NCBI GenBank assembly: GCA_963169695.1
Contig: CAUJDS010000061.1
Location: 1-48,591, forward strand
DNA from: Bdellovibrionota bacterium
GTDB lineage: Bacteria > Bdellovibrionota > UBA1018 > CAUJDS01
Direction of reading: 5' to 3'
Length of the DNA: 48,591 nt
A program made the translations under genes and the position numbers. Below the pieces are notes generated by a model. The model was given only the letters and a program-made list of their open reading frames with translations. It ran no database searches and had not been told where the DNA came from. Of the stretch, positions 24,930-33,926 are shown one piece after another. How positions within the stretch are numbered: the stretch's first letter is position 1; the number at the start of each line of letters is the position of its first letter.

Positions 24930-25771
24930 AGGTGGCTTTCCGTCCTTGGCGACGGGCGTGGCTTAGCCAATTCTTAGGTCTCTTAGCCTTTGTTTTCCTC
25001 TTGGTAACTGGCGTGTTTTTGTATTCGCTCCATCAAGGACTTTCGGATTTGGCGCGACAGATTGATGCCAAGGAAGTCATCACGGTGTTTCTGCATCCAG
25101 GTACCACTGCCGAAGCTGAAGAGGGATTGGTCGACACGATTCGAACTCAGGTAGGAGCCGCTCCGGAGATTCATTCTCAGGAAGAGTTTCTTCAGAAAAT
25201 GAAGGCTCAAGATCCTCGCCTGTCCGAAGAACTTACAGCATTAGGAGGTGAACTCAAAAATTTAGTTCCGAAGTTTCTCACCTTTGAGCAGTCTCTGCCA
25301 GTTGCTGAAATGGACCGCTTGAAACAAATGCCCTCGGTGGATGCGGTCGAACGCTCTTCCCATCGGTTCACCAATACGGTTGCGGCATTGCGAGCTTTTC
25401 GAGTTCTTTGTTTGGTCCTGTTGGGTGGGGTGCTAACGACCCTTTTTGTGTTGACCTTCCAAATGGTGAAGGTTCATCAAGTTTTCTATCAAGACTTCGT
25501 GCAGTTTTTGTCGCAGTGGGGAAGTCGTTCTTGGCGTCTGAAGAGTCCCATGTTTGTGTCGGTCACGAGTGCCGGGTTGCTATGCTCAGTGGTAGCCGCT
25601 GGGATTTGGTTGGCGATTGGACCTCACGTTCAGTCTCGCATTCGAAACCTTTCACCGGCTATGGGAGAGATTGGATTCGAAATGCATTCCCAACAATGGC
25701 TTTTTCTTTTCGGTGCGGGTGTGGGAATTGCGATGGCTGCTTCATTGTTGAGTCGCGCCCGTGATGCGTAG
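24917..25771 (+). CDS. ftsX: Cell-division permease FtsX
   Basis: 284 residues, ATG at 24917 preceded by GGAGGA. Topology is that of FtsX: an N-terminal helix ('FLGLLAFVFLLVTGVFLYSL'), a periplasmic domain (about 40-150) that binds EnvC in other bacteria, then three helices (about 165-190, 215-240, 258-280). The sequence 'KEVITVFLHPGTTAEAEEGL' matches the start of the FtsX extracellular domain. It overlaps envC by 8 bases, giving a coupled ftsE-ftsX-envC unit. Confidence 0.95.
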   Translation: MYLLKVAFRPWRRAWLSQFLGLLAFVFLLVTGVFLYSLHQGLSDLARQIDAKEVITVFLHPGTTAEAEEGLVDTIRTQVGAAPEIHSQEEFLQKMKAQDPRLSEELTALGGELKNLVPKFLTFEQSLPVAEMDRLKQMPSVDAVERSSHRFTNTVAALRAFRVLCLVLLGGVLTTLFVLTFQMVKVHQVFYQDFVQFLSQWGSRSWRLKSPMFVSVTSAGLLCSVVAAGIWLAIGPHVQSRIRNLSPAMGEIGFEMHSQQWLFLFGAGVGIAMAASLLSRARDA

Positions 25772-26936
25772 ACGCCACTTAGTTGTATGGATGGTTATGG
25801 GTGCCTCAATGTCTTGGGCGTCCGTACCTTCGCAACGTGAGCCGAAAGACCTTTCGAGTGACCTCCATCGAATTCAAGACCGGATCCTCCTATTGGAGCG
25901 GCACCTAGTACAGAGCGGAAAAAGCCAAGATCAACAGAAAGGTCGCTTGGAGAAAATTCGCAGTTTGATCTCGTTGCTAAAACAAGAAAAGCACCTTGGC
26001 GAAAAACGAATGAAGGAGTTGGAATCTTGGATAGGCACCTCTGAAACGCGTCGGGCAGAGCTTTTGGCCCGAGTGAGTCACCAAGAAAAATCGGTGCGCC
26101 TGGCGCTTGCAAAAATTTACAGCTCGCTTCAGCTCCAGCGAGAAGGCGTGGCTGAGGTCATTCAATTGGAGCGATGGGAAGTTGCTCGAAGAAAAGTTTT
26201 GTCGAATATTGTGCATCGAAGTTTGAGAGAAATAGAGGGCATTCGAGCCGACATTCAAGACGTGGAAGTCCTTGAAGAGAAAATTTCGCAAGAAAAGCAG
26301 AACCTCGCCTTTCTTTTTAATGACCTCAAGGAGCAAGAGGCGCTTTTGCAGTTTCATGAAAAACTGCAGCAGCAGGCATTTTTAAAAGACTATCAAGAAC
26401 GGATGGGGCAATTGGAGCGATACCGAGGGCTTAAGGAATCCGAAGGGCAAATTGCATCCCTGATTCAGCAGTTTCATGCGCGCAAAGAATTTGAGGAAGT
26501 CACTGCGGCCGAGCGATCCATTGATCAGGCAATGATGCAAGGTGCCTTTGTCGTAAGGAAAGGCTATTTACCCCTTCCGGTCGTTGGCCCCATTGTTTCG
26601 CATTACGGTCCGAGTTTAGATCCTGGAACCCAGCTAAAGGTATTTAAAAAAGGCGTCGAGATTCGAGGTGGCAAAAACGAACCAGTCCGGGCTGTTTTTT
26701 CCGGGCGACTGGTCTATTCGGGAGTGCTGCCTCGATTTGGTCAAGTGGCTATCTTGGACCATGGCGGTCACTACTATTCACTCTGTGCTCAATTAGGACG
26801 CTTAGACCACAAAACGGGAGACTATCTTAAGGAAGGCGAAGCGGTTGGATTAACCGACGGAAAAAGTACGCCTATATATTTTGAGATTCGCCATCGCAAT
26901 GTTCCAGTCAACCCGTTGCAGTGGCTATCTATTTAG
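25764..26936 (+). CDS. envC: EnvC-type murein hydrolase activator (degenerate LytM)
   Basis: 390 residues from the ATG at 25764; a GTG immediately before is an alternative. A signal peptide (HLVVWMVMGASMSWA) is followed by a long coiled coil (about 25-250) that contacts FtsX in the known complex, and a C-terminal LytM/M23 domain (about 270-390). The zinc ligands of active M23 enzymes are missing: the HxxxD site is 'KKGVEIRGG' and the HxH region 'YSLCAQL' lacks histidine. It is therefore a non-catalytic activator, as E. coli EnvC is for amidases. A catalytically intact M23 protein is encoded three genes downstream. Confidence 0.92.
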   Translation: MRRRHLVVWMVMGASMSWASVPSQREPKDLSSDLHRIQDRILLLERHLVQSGKSQDQQKGRLEKIRSLISLLKQEKHLGEKRMKELESWIGTSETRRAELLARVSHQEKSVRLALAKIYSSLQLQREGVAEVIQLERWEVARRKVLSNIVHRSLREIEGIRADIQDVEVLEEKISQEKQNLAFLFNDLKEQEALLQFHEKLQQQAFLKDYQERMGQLERYRGLKESEGQIASLIQQFHARKEFEEVTAAERSIDQAMMQGAFVVRKGYLPLPVVGPIVSHYGPSLDPGTQLKVFKKGVEIRGGKNEPVRAVFSGRLVYSGVLPRFGQVAILDHGGHYYSLCAQLGRLDHKTGDYLKEGEAVGLTDGKSTPIYFEIRHRNVPVNPLQWLSI

Positions 26937-26952
26937 ATTACCTTTAAATGAT

Positions 26953-28410
26953 ATGAAATCTCTCTTCCAGCGTAGCCTCATCTTTGTTTCAGTGGTCGCG
27001 GCGGCTTGGTTAGGTATGGCGACGGGACAGCTTCTTACCCGACGCGTAGTAGCCATTAGCATTGCACAAGCGGCACCGGAGTCGGCGGAGCTGGAAGCGG
27101 CCAAAGACCGGTATAAAAACTTAGAGCTGTTTCAAAAAGTTCTGAGCTTTGTGGAATCCAATTATGTCGAAGAAGTAAAGCACAAGGATCTGATCTTTGG
27201 CGCGATCAAAGGAATGATGGCGACCTTAGATCCTCACTCCAATTTTCTTCCGCCAGATATTTATAAAGACATGAAGGTCGACACGACCGGAAAATTTGGT
27301 GGGCTTGGAATTGAAATTGGTCTCCGAGACGGCGTATTGACGATTATTGCACCGATTGAGGATACCCCAGCATGGAAGGCCGGTCTCAAGCCTGGCGATC
27401 GCATTGTCAAGATTGGGAATGAAAGTACCAAGGGAATGAATCTCGTAGAAGCCGTGTCCAAAATGCGCGGCGTTCAAGGTTCCAAAGTCTCAATCACGAT
27501 TTTTCGAAAAGGCTTTGATAAAGTTCGGGATGTTACTTTGGCGCGAGCCATCATCAAGGTCCGATCCGTCCGAAGTGAGCTTCTTGAAAACGGATATGGA
27601 TACGTTCGCTTGATGAGCTTTAATGAGAGCGCAGCGTCCGATGTAGAGAAAGCTATCAGGACCCTAGAAGCCAAACAGAAATTAAATGGATTAGTTTTTG
27701 ACCTGCGTACTAATCCAGGAGGCCTCTTGGATCAAGCGGTCGAAGTTTCCTCTCTCTTCGTAGACGACGGAGTTATTGTTTCAACCATTGGTCGCAATAA
27801 GGATCAAAAGGAAGTGAAGCACGCACGCAAGGGGAAGGCGCGTAAGGATTTTGCTGTGGCAATCTTGGTGAATTCTAGTACAGCATCGGCAGCGGAAATC
27901 GTAGCAGGTGCTTTGCAAGATCACGGAAGAGCGGTCGTATTGGGTGAAACCACTTTTGGAAAAGGTTCTGTTCAGACCGTCGTAGAACTTTCTAAGGATA
28001 TGGGCCTTAAGTTGACGGTTGCTCGTTATTACACTCCGAGTGGCCGTAGCATTCAAGAAAAGGGTGTTGAGCCAGACATTGTCTTGGATCAATACGATCC
28101 CAAGTTGCTAGAAAAAGCTAAAGTTGAATCCAACTTCATGAGAGAAAAAGATTTGCCTGGTCATATGATTGGCGAAGGTGAAAGTGAGCCAGCGAAGAAG
28201 GAAAAAGCGGGAGAAGATTTTTCTCAAAAAGAGTTGGAGACCCTCGGTACGACTAAAGGCAAAACTGAGACACCAGAAGATGATGAAATGGCGCCTATGA
28301 AGTTTGATCCTAAGAATGATTATCAGGTAAAACAGGCCGTGAATTACCTGAAGTCCTTTGAAATCCTCAAAGACAAGGTCGTCAAAGAGAAGAAGGCCGC
28401 TAGCCTCTAA
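26953..28410 (+). CDS. ctpA: S41 family C-terminal processing peptidase (CtpA)
   Basis: 485 residues from the ATG at 26953, 16 bases after envC; the ribosome-binding site is weak. A signal/anchor segment (about 6-30) is followed by a PDZ domain (about 95-175, 'GLGIEIGLRDG...AWKAGLKPGDRIVKI') and the S41 protease with Ser312 in 'NSSTASAAEI' and Lys337 in 'TFGKGSVQ' as catalytic dyad. A Lys/Glu-rich tail of about 80 residues follows. Such proteases trim periplasmic proteins and in several bacteria control cell-wall hydrolase levels. The envC-ctpA adjacency is common in proteobacteria. Confidence 0.95.
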   Translation: MKSLFQRSLIFVSVVAAAWLGMATGQLLTRRVVAISIAQAAPESAELEAAKDRYKNLELFQKVLSFVESNYVEEVKHKDLIFGAIKGMMATLDPHSNFLPPDIYKDMKVDTTGKFGGLGIEIGLRDGVLTIIAPIEDTPAWKAGLKPGDRIVKIGNESTKGMNLVEAVSKMRGVQGSKVSITIFRKGFDKVRDVTLARAIIKVRSVRSELLENGYGYVRLMSFNESAASDVEKAIRTLEAKQKLNGLVFDLRTNPGGLLDQAVEVSSLFVDDGVIVSTIGRNKDQKEVKHARKGKARKDFAVAILVNSSTASAAEIVAGALQDHGRAVVLGETTFGKGSVQTVVELSKDMGLKLTVARYYTPSGRSIQEKGVEPDIVLDQYDPKLLEKAKVESNFMREKDLPGHMIGEGESEPAKKEKAGEDFSQKELETLGTTKGKTETPEDDEMAPMKFDPKNDYQVKQAVNYLKSFEILKDKVVKEKKAASL

Positions 28411-28456
28411 AATCCTGGCTCGCGATCTTTCCGGTTCTGCGCTAGGCTGCTGCGGT

Positions 28457-29689
28457 ATGAATGTTGATGATCTGCCATTATTTTCTCAGGGGAATCCTGC
28501 CCCTCAGAGTCCGCAGGCGTGGAGTGTTTCGCAGGTCACTCAAAAAATTCGACAGCAACTGGAAGCCGGTTTCACGGACCTTTGGATTCAGGGTGAAGTT
28601 ACTAACGTTCGACCCTCGGGTTCTGGACACCTCTACTTCAGTCTAAAGGATGATGCCGCTGTCTTGTCTGCTGTGCACTTCGGATGGGCGCGCAAGAAGC
28701 CTGCGTTTGTCATGAAGGATGGTCTTGCCGTTCTTTGTCATGGAAAAATATCGGTCTATCCACCTCGCGGCTCTTATCAAATGATTGTGGATAAAATTCA
28801 GCCACTCGGGGCAGGCATCCTTCAACTTCAGTTTGAAGAACTAAAAGCCAAGTTATTGGCAGAGGGACTTTTTGATCCATCGAGGAAACGACCGCTTCCC
28901 AAGTTTCCCAAAACGGTGGCGGTGATTACTGCCTCATCCGGTGCGGCACTGCAGGACATCCTGACGGTAATGGCAAGGAGGGCACCGCAGGTATGTGTAC
29001 GCATCATTCCAAGTTTGGTTCAAGGTGATGGGGCTCCAAAGCAGCTTTGCACAGCATTAGAAATGGTGAATCGGTGGAAGTTGGCGGATCTTATTTTATT
29101 GGCACGGGGTGGTGGGAGCCTGGAAGACCTCTGGTGTTTCAATGATGAAGCGCTGGCGAGGACCTTGGCGCGTTCTGAAATCCCAGTCATTTCCGCAGTG
29201 GGTCATGAAATAGATTTTACGATAGCCGATTTTGTTTCGGACCTTCGAGCGCCGACACCTTCAGCAGGGGCAGAAATGCTAAGTCAAGCTTGGGTTGAAG
29301 CGCTTCCGTTGGTGCGAGAGTCCTCTCACCGATTGCAGCAACTAGTGCGTCGCGACTTGCAACACCGTAGACAACTTTTGGAGCACCTTCGCGCTCGCTT
29401 AGTCAGTCCACGTGATCGTCTGAGAGAACAGATGCAACGCTGTGATGATTTGATGGTAAGATTGAGGCGAGCGATCGAAGTTATTGTTTCGAGAAGGAAA
29501 GAAACTTTGGGTCGTGCGGCGAGTCAGTTGAATGCGCTTTCGCCTCTCAATGTATTGGAGCGCGGTTATGCGATGGTCCGAAGCACGGATGCTGGAGGAA
29601 GAGTCATTCGAAAAGCTGCGGAATTGCAAATAGGCCAAGAGGTGGAGTTAAAATTTGCGGATGGAGAGAAAAAAGTTAAGGTTCTTTAG
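28457..29689 (+). CDS. xseA: Exodeoxyribonuclease VII large subunit
   Basis: 410 residues from the ATG at 28457, with a weak ribosome-binding site; a reading from 28358 would overlap ctpA. The N-terminal OB-fold has 'IQGEVTNVRPSGSGHLYFSLKDDAAVL'. The catalytic domain carries 'AVITASSGAALQDIL', 'GGGSLEDLWCFNDE' and 'AVGHEIDFTIADFVSDLRAPTPSAGAE'. A coiled coil and 'LNVLERGYAMVR' close the protein. ExoVII degrades single-stranded DNA. The small subunit gene xseB is not next to it; an M23 peptidase gene overlaps the 3' end instead. Confidence 0.96.
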   Translation: MNVDDLPLFSQGNPAPQSPQAWSVSQVTQKIRQQLEAGFTDLWIQGEVTNVRPSGSGHLYFSLKDDAAVLSAVHFGWARKKPAFVMKDGLAVLCHGKISVYPPRGSYQMIVDKIQPLGAGILQLQFEELKAKLLAEGLFDPSRKRPLPKFPKTVAVITASSGAALQDILTVMARRAPQVCVRIIPSLVQGDGAPKQLCTALEMVNRWKLADLILLARGGGSLEDLWCFNDEALARTLARSEIPVISAVGHEIDFTIADFVSDLRAPTPSAGAEMLSQAWVEALPLVRESSHRLQQLVRRDLQHRRQLLEHLRARLVSPRDRLREQMQRCDDLMVRLRRAIEVIVSRRKETLGRAASQLNALSPLNVLERGYAMVRSTDAGGRVIRKAAELQIGQEVELKFADGEKKVKVL

Positions 29690-30572
29690 GTTTGGTTTTG
29701 CGGGCGTTGCACTCTTTGCATCTCTCTTTGCTGTCCTTGTAGAAGCGGGGCTTCTTTCTAAATCACCTCTGGAAGGTTCTGAAATAGTGCTTTCCACGGA
29801 CAAACCCTTTGATGCTTCGCTTGTTTTAGTTACCGTACATATGGCTCGCGCCCTAAAACCATCCCAGAAAGTTTACGCAGAATTTGCGGGTTCGCGATTT
29901 GATTTTTATCCCGTTCCCAAATCGGATCAGGAAGTTTATCAGGGGGTGGTTGCGATACCTTACCTTCAGAAGCCTGGCGCCTATCAGATGGTAGTTGGTG
30001 TTGATCGGGATCAGACTAAGGTTCCGCTCAAAGTTCGAAAATCTACTTATCCGTCTGAAAAATTAACCGTAGATCCTTCCAAGGTTTTTCCACCACCCAA
30101 TGTCATGCCAAGAATCAGTCAAGAAGGGAAGGAAGTCAGCAAGATCTATGCGGAACGGCGACTAGAAAAACTTTGGTCCGGGCCGTTTGCTTTTCCCATT
30201 CATAGTCCATTGACCAGCCCTTTTGGTGTTCAGCGAATGTACAACAAGCAATTCAAGGGATTTCATAAGGGATTAGACCTCAAGGCTGCCGTTGGAGCGG
30301 AAGTCGCTGCACCAGAGGAAGGTGTGGTTCGACTTGCGAAGGATCTCTATTTTACCGGTGGAACGATTATCTTAGACCACGGATACGGATTAATGACGCT
30401 CTATGCTCACTTGAGTGAACTCAAAGTCAAGGTTGGTCAGTCAGTCAAAAAGGGAGAAGTCATCGCTTTGGCCGGAAGCACGGGTCGAGCAACGGGACCC
30501 CATCTTCATTGGGGAGCAATCGTCAATGGAGTAAAAGTGAATCCCACTGAACTCACCAAGGTCCTCAGATGA
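29661..30572 (+). CDS. M23 peptidoglycan endopeptidase with intact zinc site
   Basis: 303 residues from the ATG at 29661, overlapping xseA; a TTG two codons upstream is also possible. An N-terminal hydrophobic segment serves as signal or anchor (about 8-28), a beta-rich domain follows (about 35-130), then the M23/LytM domain (about 170-300). Catalytic residues are present: His202 and Asp206 in 'FHKGLDLKA', and His283 in 'GPHLHWGA'. It should cleave peptide cross-links in peptidoglycan. Because FtsEX and a degenerate EnvC come from the same operon, it is a plausible target of that regulator. It overlaps the next gene by ATGA. Confidence 0.9.
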   Translation: MERKKLRFFRFGFAGVALFASLFAVLVEAGLLSKSPLEGSEIVLSTDKPFDASLVLVTVHMARALKPSQKVYAEFAGSRFDFYPVPKSDQEVYQGVVAIPYLQKPGAYQMVVGVDRDQTKVPLKVRKSTYPSEKLTVDPSKVFPPPNVMPRISQEGKEVSKIYAERRLEKLWSGPFAFPIHSPLTSPFGVQRMYNKQFKGFHKGLDLKAAVGAEVAAPEEGVVRLAKDLYFTGGTIILDHGYGLMTLYAHLSELKVKVGQSVKKGEVIALAGSTGRATGPHLHWGAIVNGVKVNPTELTKVLR

Positions 30573-31525
30573 AAACGTTCCTTGCTGCTTTTGCAGTCCT
30601 TTGCTTTTTTGCAGGGGATGTTTCGGCTGCACAACTTGCCAAAGTGGAAGCAGCGGAAGTGGAAGTCTATACTGAGCCCTCTGCACAGTCTGCTGTTGTT
30701 GGGAAGCTAAAGAGTGGAGACTTGGTTGCAGCCAGCAACCTGCCTACCCGAGGTTTTTATAAAATTCGAATGCCCCAAGGCGAAGTAGGTTGGGTTTCGG
30801 CGGAGGTGTTGATACTCAATCCACCACAGGAAGAAGGGGCTAACTCCGAGGAAACCCCGGAAGTTTCGCAAGAAATTCAAAAGACACCAAAGCTTTCTGC
30901 TAAGCCAAAAGAATTTGAAACCGCAATGAAAGAGGAGCACTTACATCACTATGTGCTTCGTGGGTTTTTTGATTTGCAATTGCTTAGTTGGAGTGACTTT
31001 GCAACGGTTACTGGATTCAATGCCCCTTCGAGTTTGAAGTCCTTGTCTTTGGAGTTGGAGGCCTATGTTTCTTCCTCCATCTCGTTATTGATGCGATTTG
31101 ACTACCTCTATGCGGGAGCAATTGGCACAACGGATGCCGGAAAAAATTACGAATTCTCCGTGGCGTCCACGCCTTTAATAATTGGAGTGGGATACACGAT
31201 CGGGAGAGATCAAGCCTTTAGCCTAGGAGTTTCTGCAATGGGGGGCTTAGGATTTGGAACAGAGCTGTCGGTTCTGTCTACTTCTGATCTCTCTCCCAAT
31301 GAAACAATCTTGAGCAGTAGCCCACTTGTTTTTGTTGGCAAGGTGCACCTGGCTCATACTTGGAAGAGTGGATTTTGTCTCGCTGCCGAGGCGGGATACC
31401 GCCTTCTCTCTACCTCGCTTCTTGCCCCCTCCACCATTGGAAGTGGATCTTCCATTATTGGTTCGGGCATAGCACTAAACTACAGCGGAATTTTCTTTGG
31501 TGCTGGCCTGGGCATCGCTTTCTAG
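30569..31525 (+). CDS. SH3-domain outer-membrane beta-barrel protein
   Basis: 318 residues, ATG overlapping the previous stop (ATGA). A signal peptide (MKTFLAAFAVLCFFAGDVSA) is followed by a bacterial SH3 domain (about 25-85, 'VEVYTEPSAQSAVVGKLKSGDLV...GEVGWVSAEVL'). After a linker (about 90-125), a C-terminal domain of amphipathic strands ends 'GAGLGIAF', as in an outer-membrane barrel. SH3b domains bind peptidoglycan, so the protein may tie the wall to the outer membrane alongside the M23 enzyme. It is convergent with the GYF-domain gene: the last four bases (CTAG) hold the stop codons of both. Confidence 0.78.
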   Translation: MKTFLAAFAVLCFFAGDVSAAQLAKVEAAEVEVYTEPSAQSAVVGKLKSGDLVAASNLPTRGFYKIRMPQGEVGWVSAEVLILNPPQEEGANSEETPEVSQEIQKTPKLSAKPKEFETAMKEEHLHHYVLRGFFDLQLLSWSDFATVTGFNAPSSLKSLSLELEAYVSSSISLLMRFDYLYAGAIGTTDAGKNYEFSVASTPLIIGVGYTIGRDQAFSLGVSAMGGLGFGTELSVLSTSDLSPNETILSSSPLVFVGKVHLAHTWKSGFCLAAEAGYRLLSTSLLAPSTIGSGSSIIGSGIALNYSGIFFGAGLGIAF

Positions 31526-31980
31526 AGATCCGGATGTTTTTCCCATTGAAAGTGATACACCCAGCAGCCCGAGTCTCTGCGAGCCCTTGTCATGCGAGCC
31601 TGCACATTCATGGAGCGTCCCTTTTTGGTATGAAGGACGTTGAGAGTGACGGGCGTATTTTCTCCGAAGACAGGTTCTACCCCTCGATCCATCGTAGTAA
31701 GTTCGCAGCCCAAATCAGAGGTGTTTCGTAAGAAGCCATTGATCGCCGCTTCATTGTTGAATCCAATCGCTTCCCAATCTACTGAGGAAGCAGCTTTAGG
31801 CTTCGCTGTATGACCAATAGGAGGCGGTGGTGGATCGATGGGCATCCACTCCTTTGCGCCATCTGGCCACATCCAAGTGTATTGAGAAAGTCCGTTGGAG
31901 TGCCGAATCTGTTCGAGTTCCATTTCGGAGTAGGGACCAAAGACTTGGCCATTTCTTGCTAAATAAGTGAGACGGCTCAT
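31522..31980 (-). CDS. GYF-domain protein with possible PilZ-like tail, end of Glt-type cluster
   Basis: 152 residues. Residues 1-55 form a GYF_2-type domain ('YLARNGQVFGPYSEMELEQIR...YTWMWPDGAKEWMPI'), followed by a proline run. Residues about 70-152 are a beta-rich domain with 'VNVQARM'-like strands that could be PilZ-like; this is weak. Myxococcus GltJ contains a GYF domain along with a zinc finger and TonB part, so this could be a reduced, stand-alone equivalent of its cytoplasmic segment. It overlaps the upstream TPR gene by ATGA and is therefore coupled to the gliding cluster. Confidence 0.65.
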   Translation of the reverse strand: MSRLTYLARNGQVFGPYSEMELEQIRHSNGLSQYTWMWPDGAKEWMPIDPPPPPIGHTAKPKAASSVDWEAIGFNNEAAINGFLRNTSDLGCELTTMDRGVEPVFGENTPVTLNVLHTKKGRSMNVQARMTRARRDSGCWVYHFQWEKHPDL

Positions 31981-33926
31981 GGAGTAGGCCCTCCTCTTTT
32001 GACTTCTGATTTGGAAGAGATCGAACGTCCTTTTGAAAGCTCTTGGAGTTTTGTGAGGGCGCGCTCTCGAATGAGCTGACTTTTCACCGCAAGGTACTTT
32101 TCTTTGCTAGAACAGTTGTCGTATAAATCAGCTTTAAAAGACCCTAGCTCGTCTTCCCAAACTTCCTCGCCGCCATAGAGGCCAGAACGAGAGGTCCCCC
32201 AGTTCCATACTTGATCTTCATTATTACCCTGACCCTGACCCTTAAGCTGTTGGGCAACTTGCTCATAGTCTGGATGGGCATTTTGCCAAATGATGTCTTG
32301 GCTAGCGCCGTTGTAGATTTCGACTTCGATGAGCTGATTGTTTTCGGCTATGGAGTCTAAAGTGCGAATCATTCGTAGATTTGCTCTCATCATTTCGCCA
32401 TTAATCTGGTGAAGCAATTGACCTTCGATCTCCGGGGATAGTTTCTGATCAATGGCAAGCAGGCTTACCCAGACAGGCGCCGCTGCGCGAAGGCGTTGGT
32501 AGTGATCGGCATTGTCCTTGAGAGCTTTCAGCCTTGCAAGGATCTGGGCAGAAAGTGTTTCGCCAGGAGCCAACTTGAGTTTAGCTAATTCATATTCCTT
32601 TCGCACTTTTCTTAAAAGCGTCAAAAGCTCGGCCGCTCGCTGTTGCTGTTCTCGATCTCCCGCACGACTCACCTTGGGGCCACGACTCCGTTCATCGAAT
32701 AGCAAATTCATTTCTGACTGTCGGGCAATAAATTGCGAGGATCGAACCCATTCTGTCACAACTTTATCAGGCACCGTTCCCTTCCCTTTCAAATAGGCAA
32801 TAGCGTGGGGATAAAGATTTCTGGATGATGGATCCTTGGCTTTGATCTTTGCTTTCCACTGACTAAGCCAGAGATAGCTATCTTTATAGTTACTTCGAAA
32901 GATATCGATAGCGCGAATAGACTGCGGATACTGGCAAAGCTCGTTTAACGCCATTGCCATCACCATGATAGATTCGGGAGCAAAGGTTCTAAAGAGGGCG
33001 CCCTGTTGCAGGTTCATTGCGGTTCCAATGGCTTCTCCATACTTGTGATCCTTTAGAAAGTTCCAGCTTAGTTCTGAGAGGACTTGTGCCAAATCATTGT
33101 TCTTGCGTTCAACCTGATTTAAATGCTGCACAGACTTCTGGAAGTCTCCGAGTTCAAAATAAATTCGCGCAAGATAAATTCTGGAGAAATCTTCGAGCTT
33201 TACCAATGCGTTTGGCTTCTTAGGATACTTCAGTAGCTTCTCCATACTCATTGCAGCTTCTTTGAGCTTGCCCGCTTTTAAGGACTCCACTGAAGTGGCA
33301 AAATCATAATGTGGCCCGCTACCCTTCAATACCTGAAGAAGTGAGGCATCATAGGTCTGACGGTACAGAGAAGCGGCGCCCTCCCAAATAATTCTCTGAA
33401 TTTCCAATCGGGAGGGGTCGTTTTTCCATTCGCTTCCGCTAAGAGTAGTCTGCAGCTCCTTGACGCGATTTGGATGGCCTTTGGCCCAACCGAGTGATGG
33501 ATACTGACTTTGTAGCGTAGTGAGGCATTGGAGTGCAGCAAGTTGAATTCCGGCGGTTTCCGGGGTGATGGGTTTACTCAACATGGCTGAAAATGCTCGA
33601 TGAGCCATATGTGGCATACTTGCGTAAATCAGTGCTCTCGAAATCCAGTACTCAGAGAAGTAAGTGGTTTCTCCCTCAATTCCTAGCCTTCTTAAGGCTA
33701 GGGCTTCCGAGAATGCCTGTACGGATGATTGCTTAGATTTGAGGAGCAGCTCAAACTCCTGTCGCCAGTCCCTAGGCAATTGCGAGCCAAACCGCCAAGC
33801 TTCGGAACGTGAACAGGCATTTTTGGCAAAAGAAAAGACCGGGGTAGTCCCAGCGCCTTGCGTGGCGAAAGGTAGGAACCAAATGAGGCTGAGTAAGAGG
33901 AGTCGTCGTCTCAACTTATTCTCCAA
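31977..33926 (-). CDS. Exported TPR-repeat protein, GltE-like position in gliding cluster
   Basis: 649 residues from a TTG at 33926-33924 with AAAGGA upstream; no in-frame ATG precedes the signal peptide (ENKLRRRLLLLSLIWFLPFATQGA), and the start overlaps the preceding gene by 11 bases. The body is alpha-helical with TPR-like pairs ('DFSRIYLARIYFELGDFQKSVQHLNQVERKNND', 'YGEAIGTAMNLQQG'). The C-terminal segment 'NWGTSRSGLYGGEEVWEDELGSF' is distinctive. No lipobox cysteine is evident, whereas Myxococcus GltE is a lipoprotein, so GltE is only a positional label; GltC is another TPR possibility. Its place in the cluster suggests a periplasmic scaffold. Confidence 0.65.
   Translation of the reverse strand: MENKLRRRLLLLSLIWFLPFATQGAGTTPVFSFAKNACSRSEAWRFGSQLPRDWRQEFELLLKSKQSSVQAFSEALALRRLGIEGETTYFSEYWISRALIYASMPHMAHRAFSAMLSKPITPETAGIQLAALQCLTTLQSQYPSLGWAKGHPNRVKELQTTLSGSEWKNDPSRLEIQRIIWEGAASLYRQTYDASLLQVLKGSGPHYDFATSVESLKAGKLKEAAMSMEKLLKYPKKPNALVKLEDFSRIYLARIYFELGDFQKSVQHLNQVERKNNDLAQVLSELSWNFLKDHKYGEAIGTAMNLQQGALFRTFAPESIMVMAMALNELCQYPQSIRAIDIFRSNYKDSYLWLSQWKAKIKAKDPSSRNLYPHAIAYLKGKGTVPDKVVTEWVRSSQFIARQSEMNLLFDERSRGPKVSRAGDREQQQRAAELLTLLRKVRKEYELAKLKLAPGETLSAQILARLKALKDNADHYQRLRAAAPVWVSLLAIDQKLSPEIEGQLLHQINGEMMRANLRMIRTLDSIAENNQLIEVEIYNGASQDIIWQNAHPDYEQVAQQLKGQGQGNNEDQVWNWGTSRSGLYGGEEVWEDELGSFKADLYDNCSSKEKYLAVKSQLIRERALTKLQELSKGRSISSKSEVKRGGPTP

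Noticed and set aside
32512-32796. Plus-strand frame opposite the GltE-like gene
   Set aside because: Ser/Arg-rich antisense frame without start signals.
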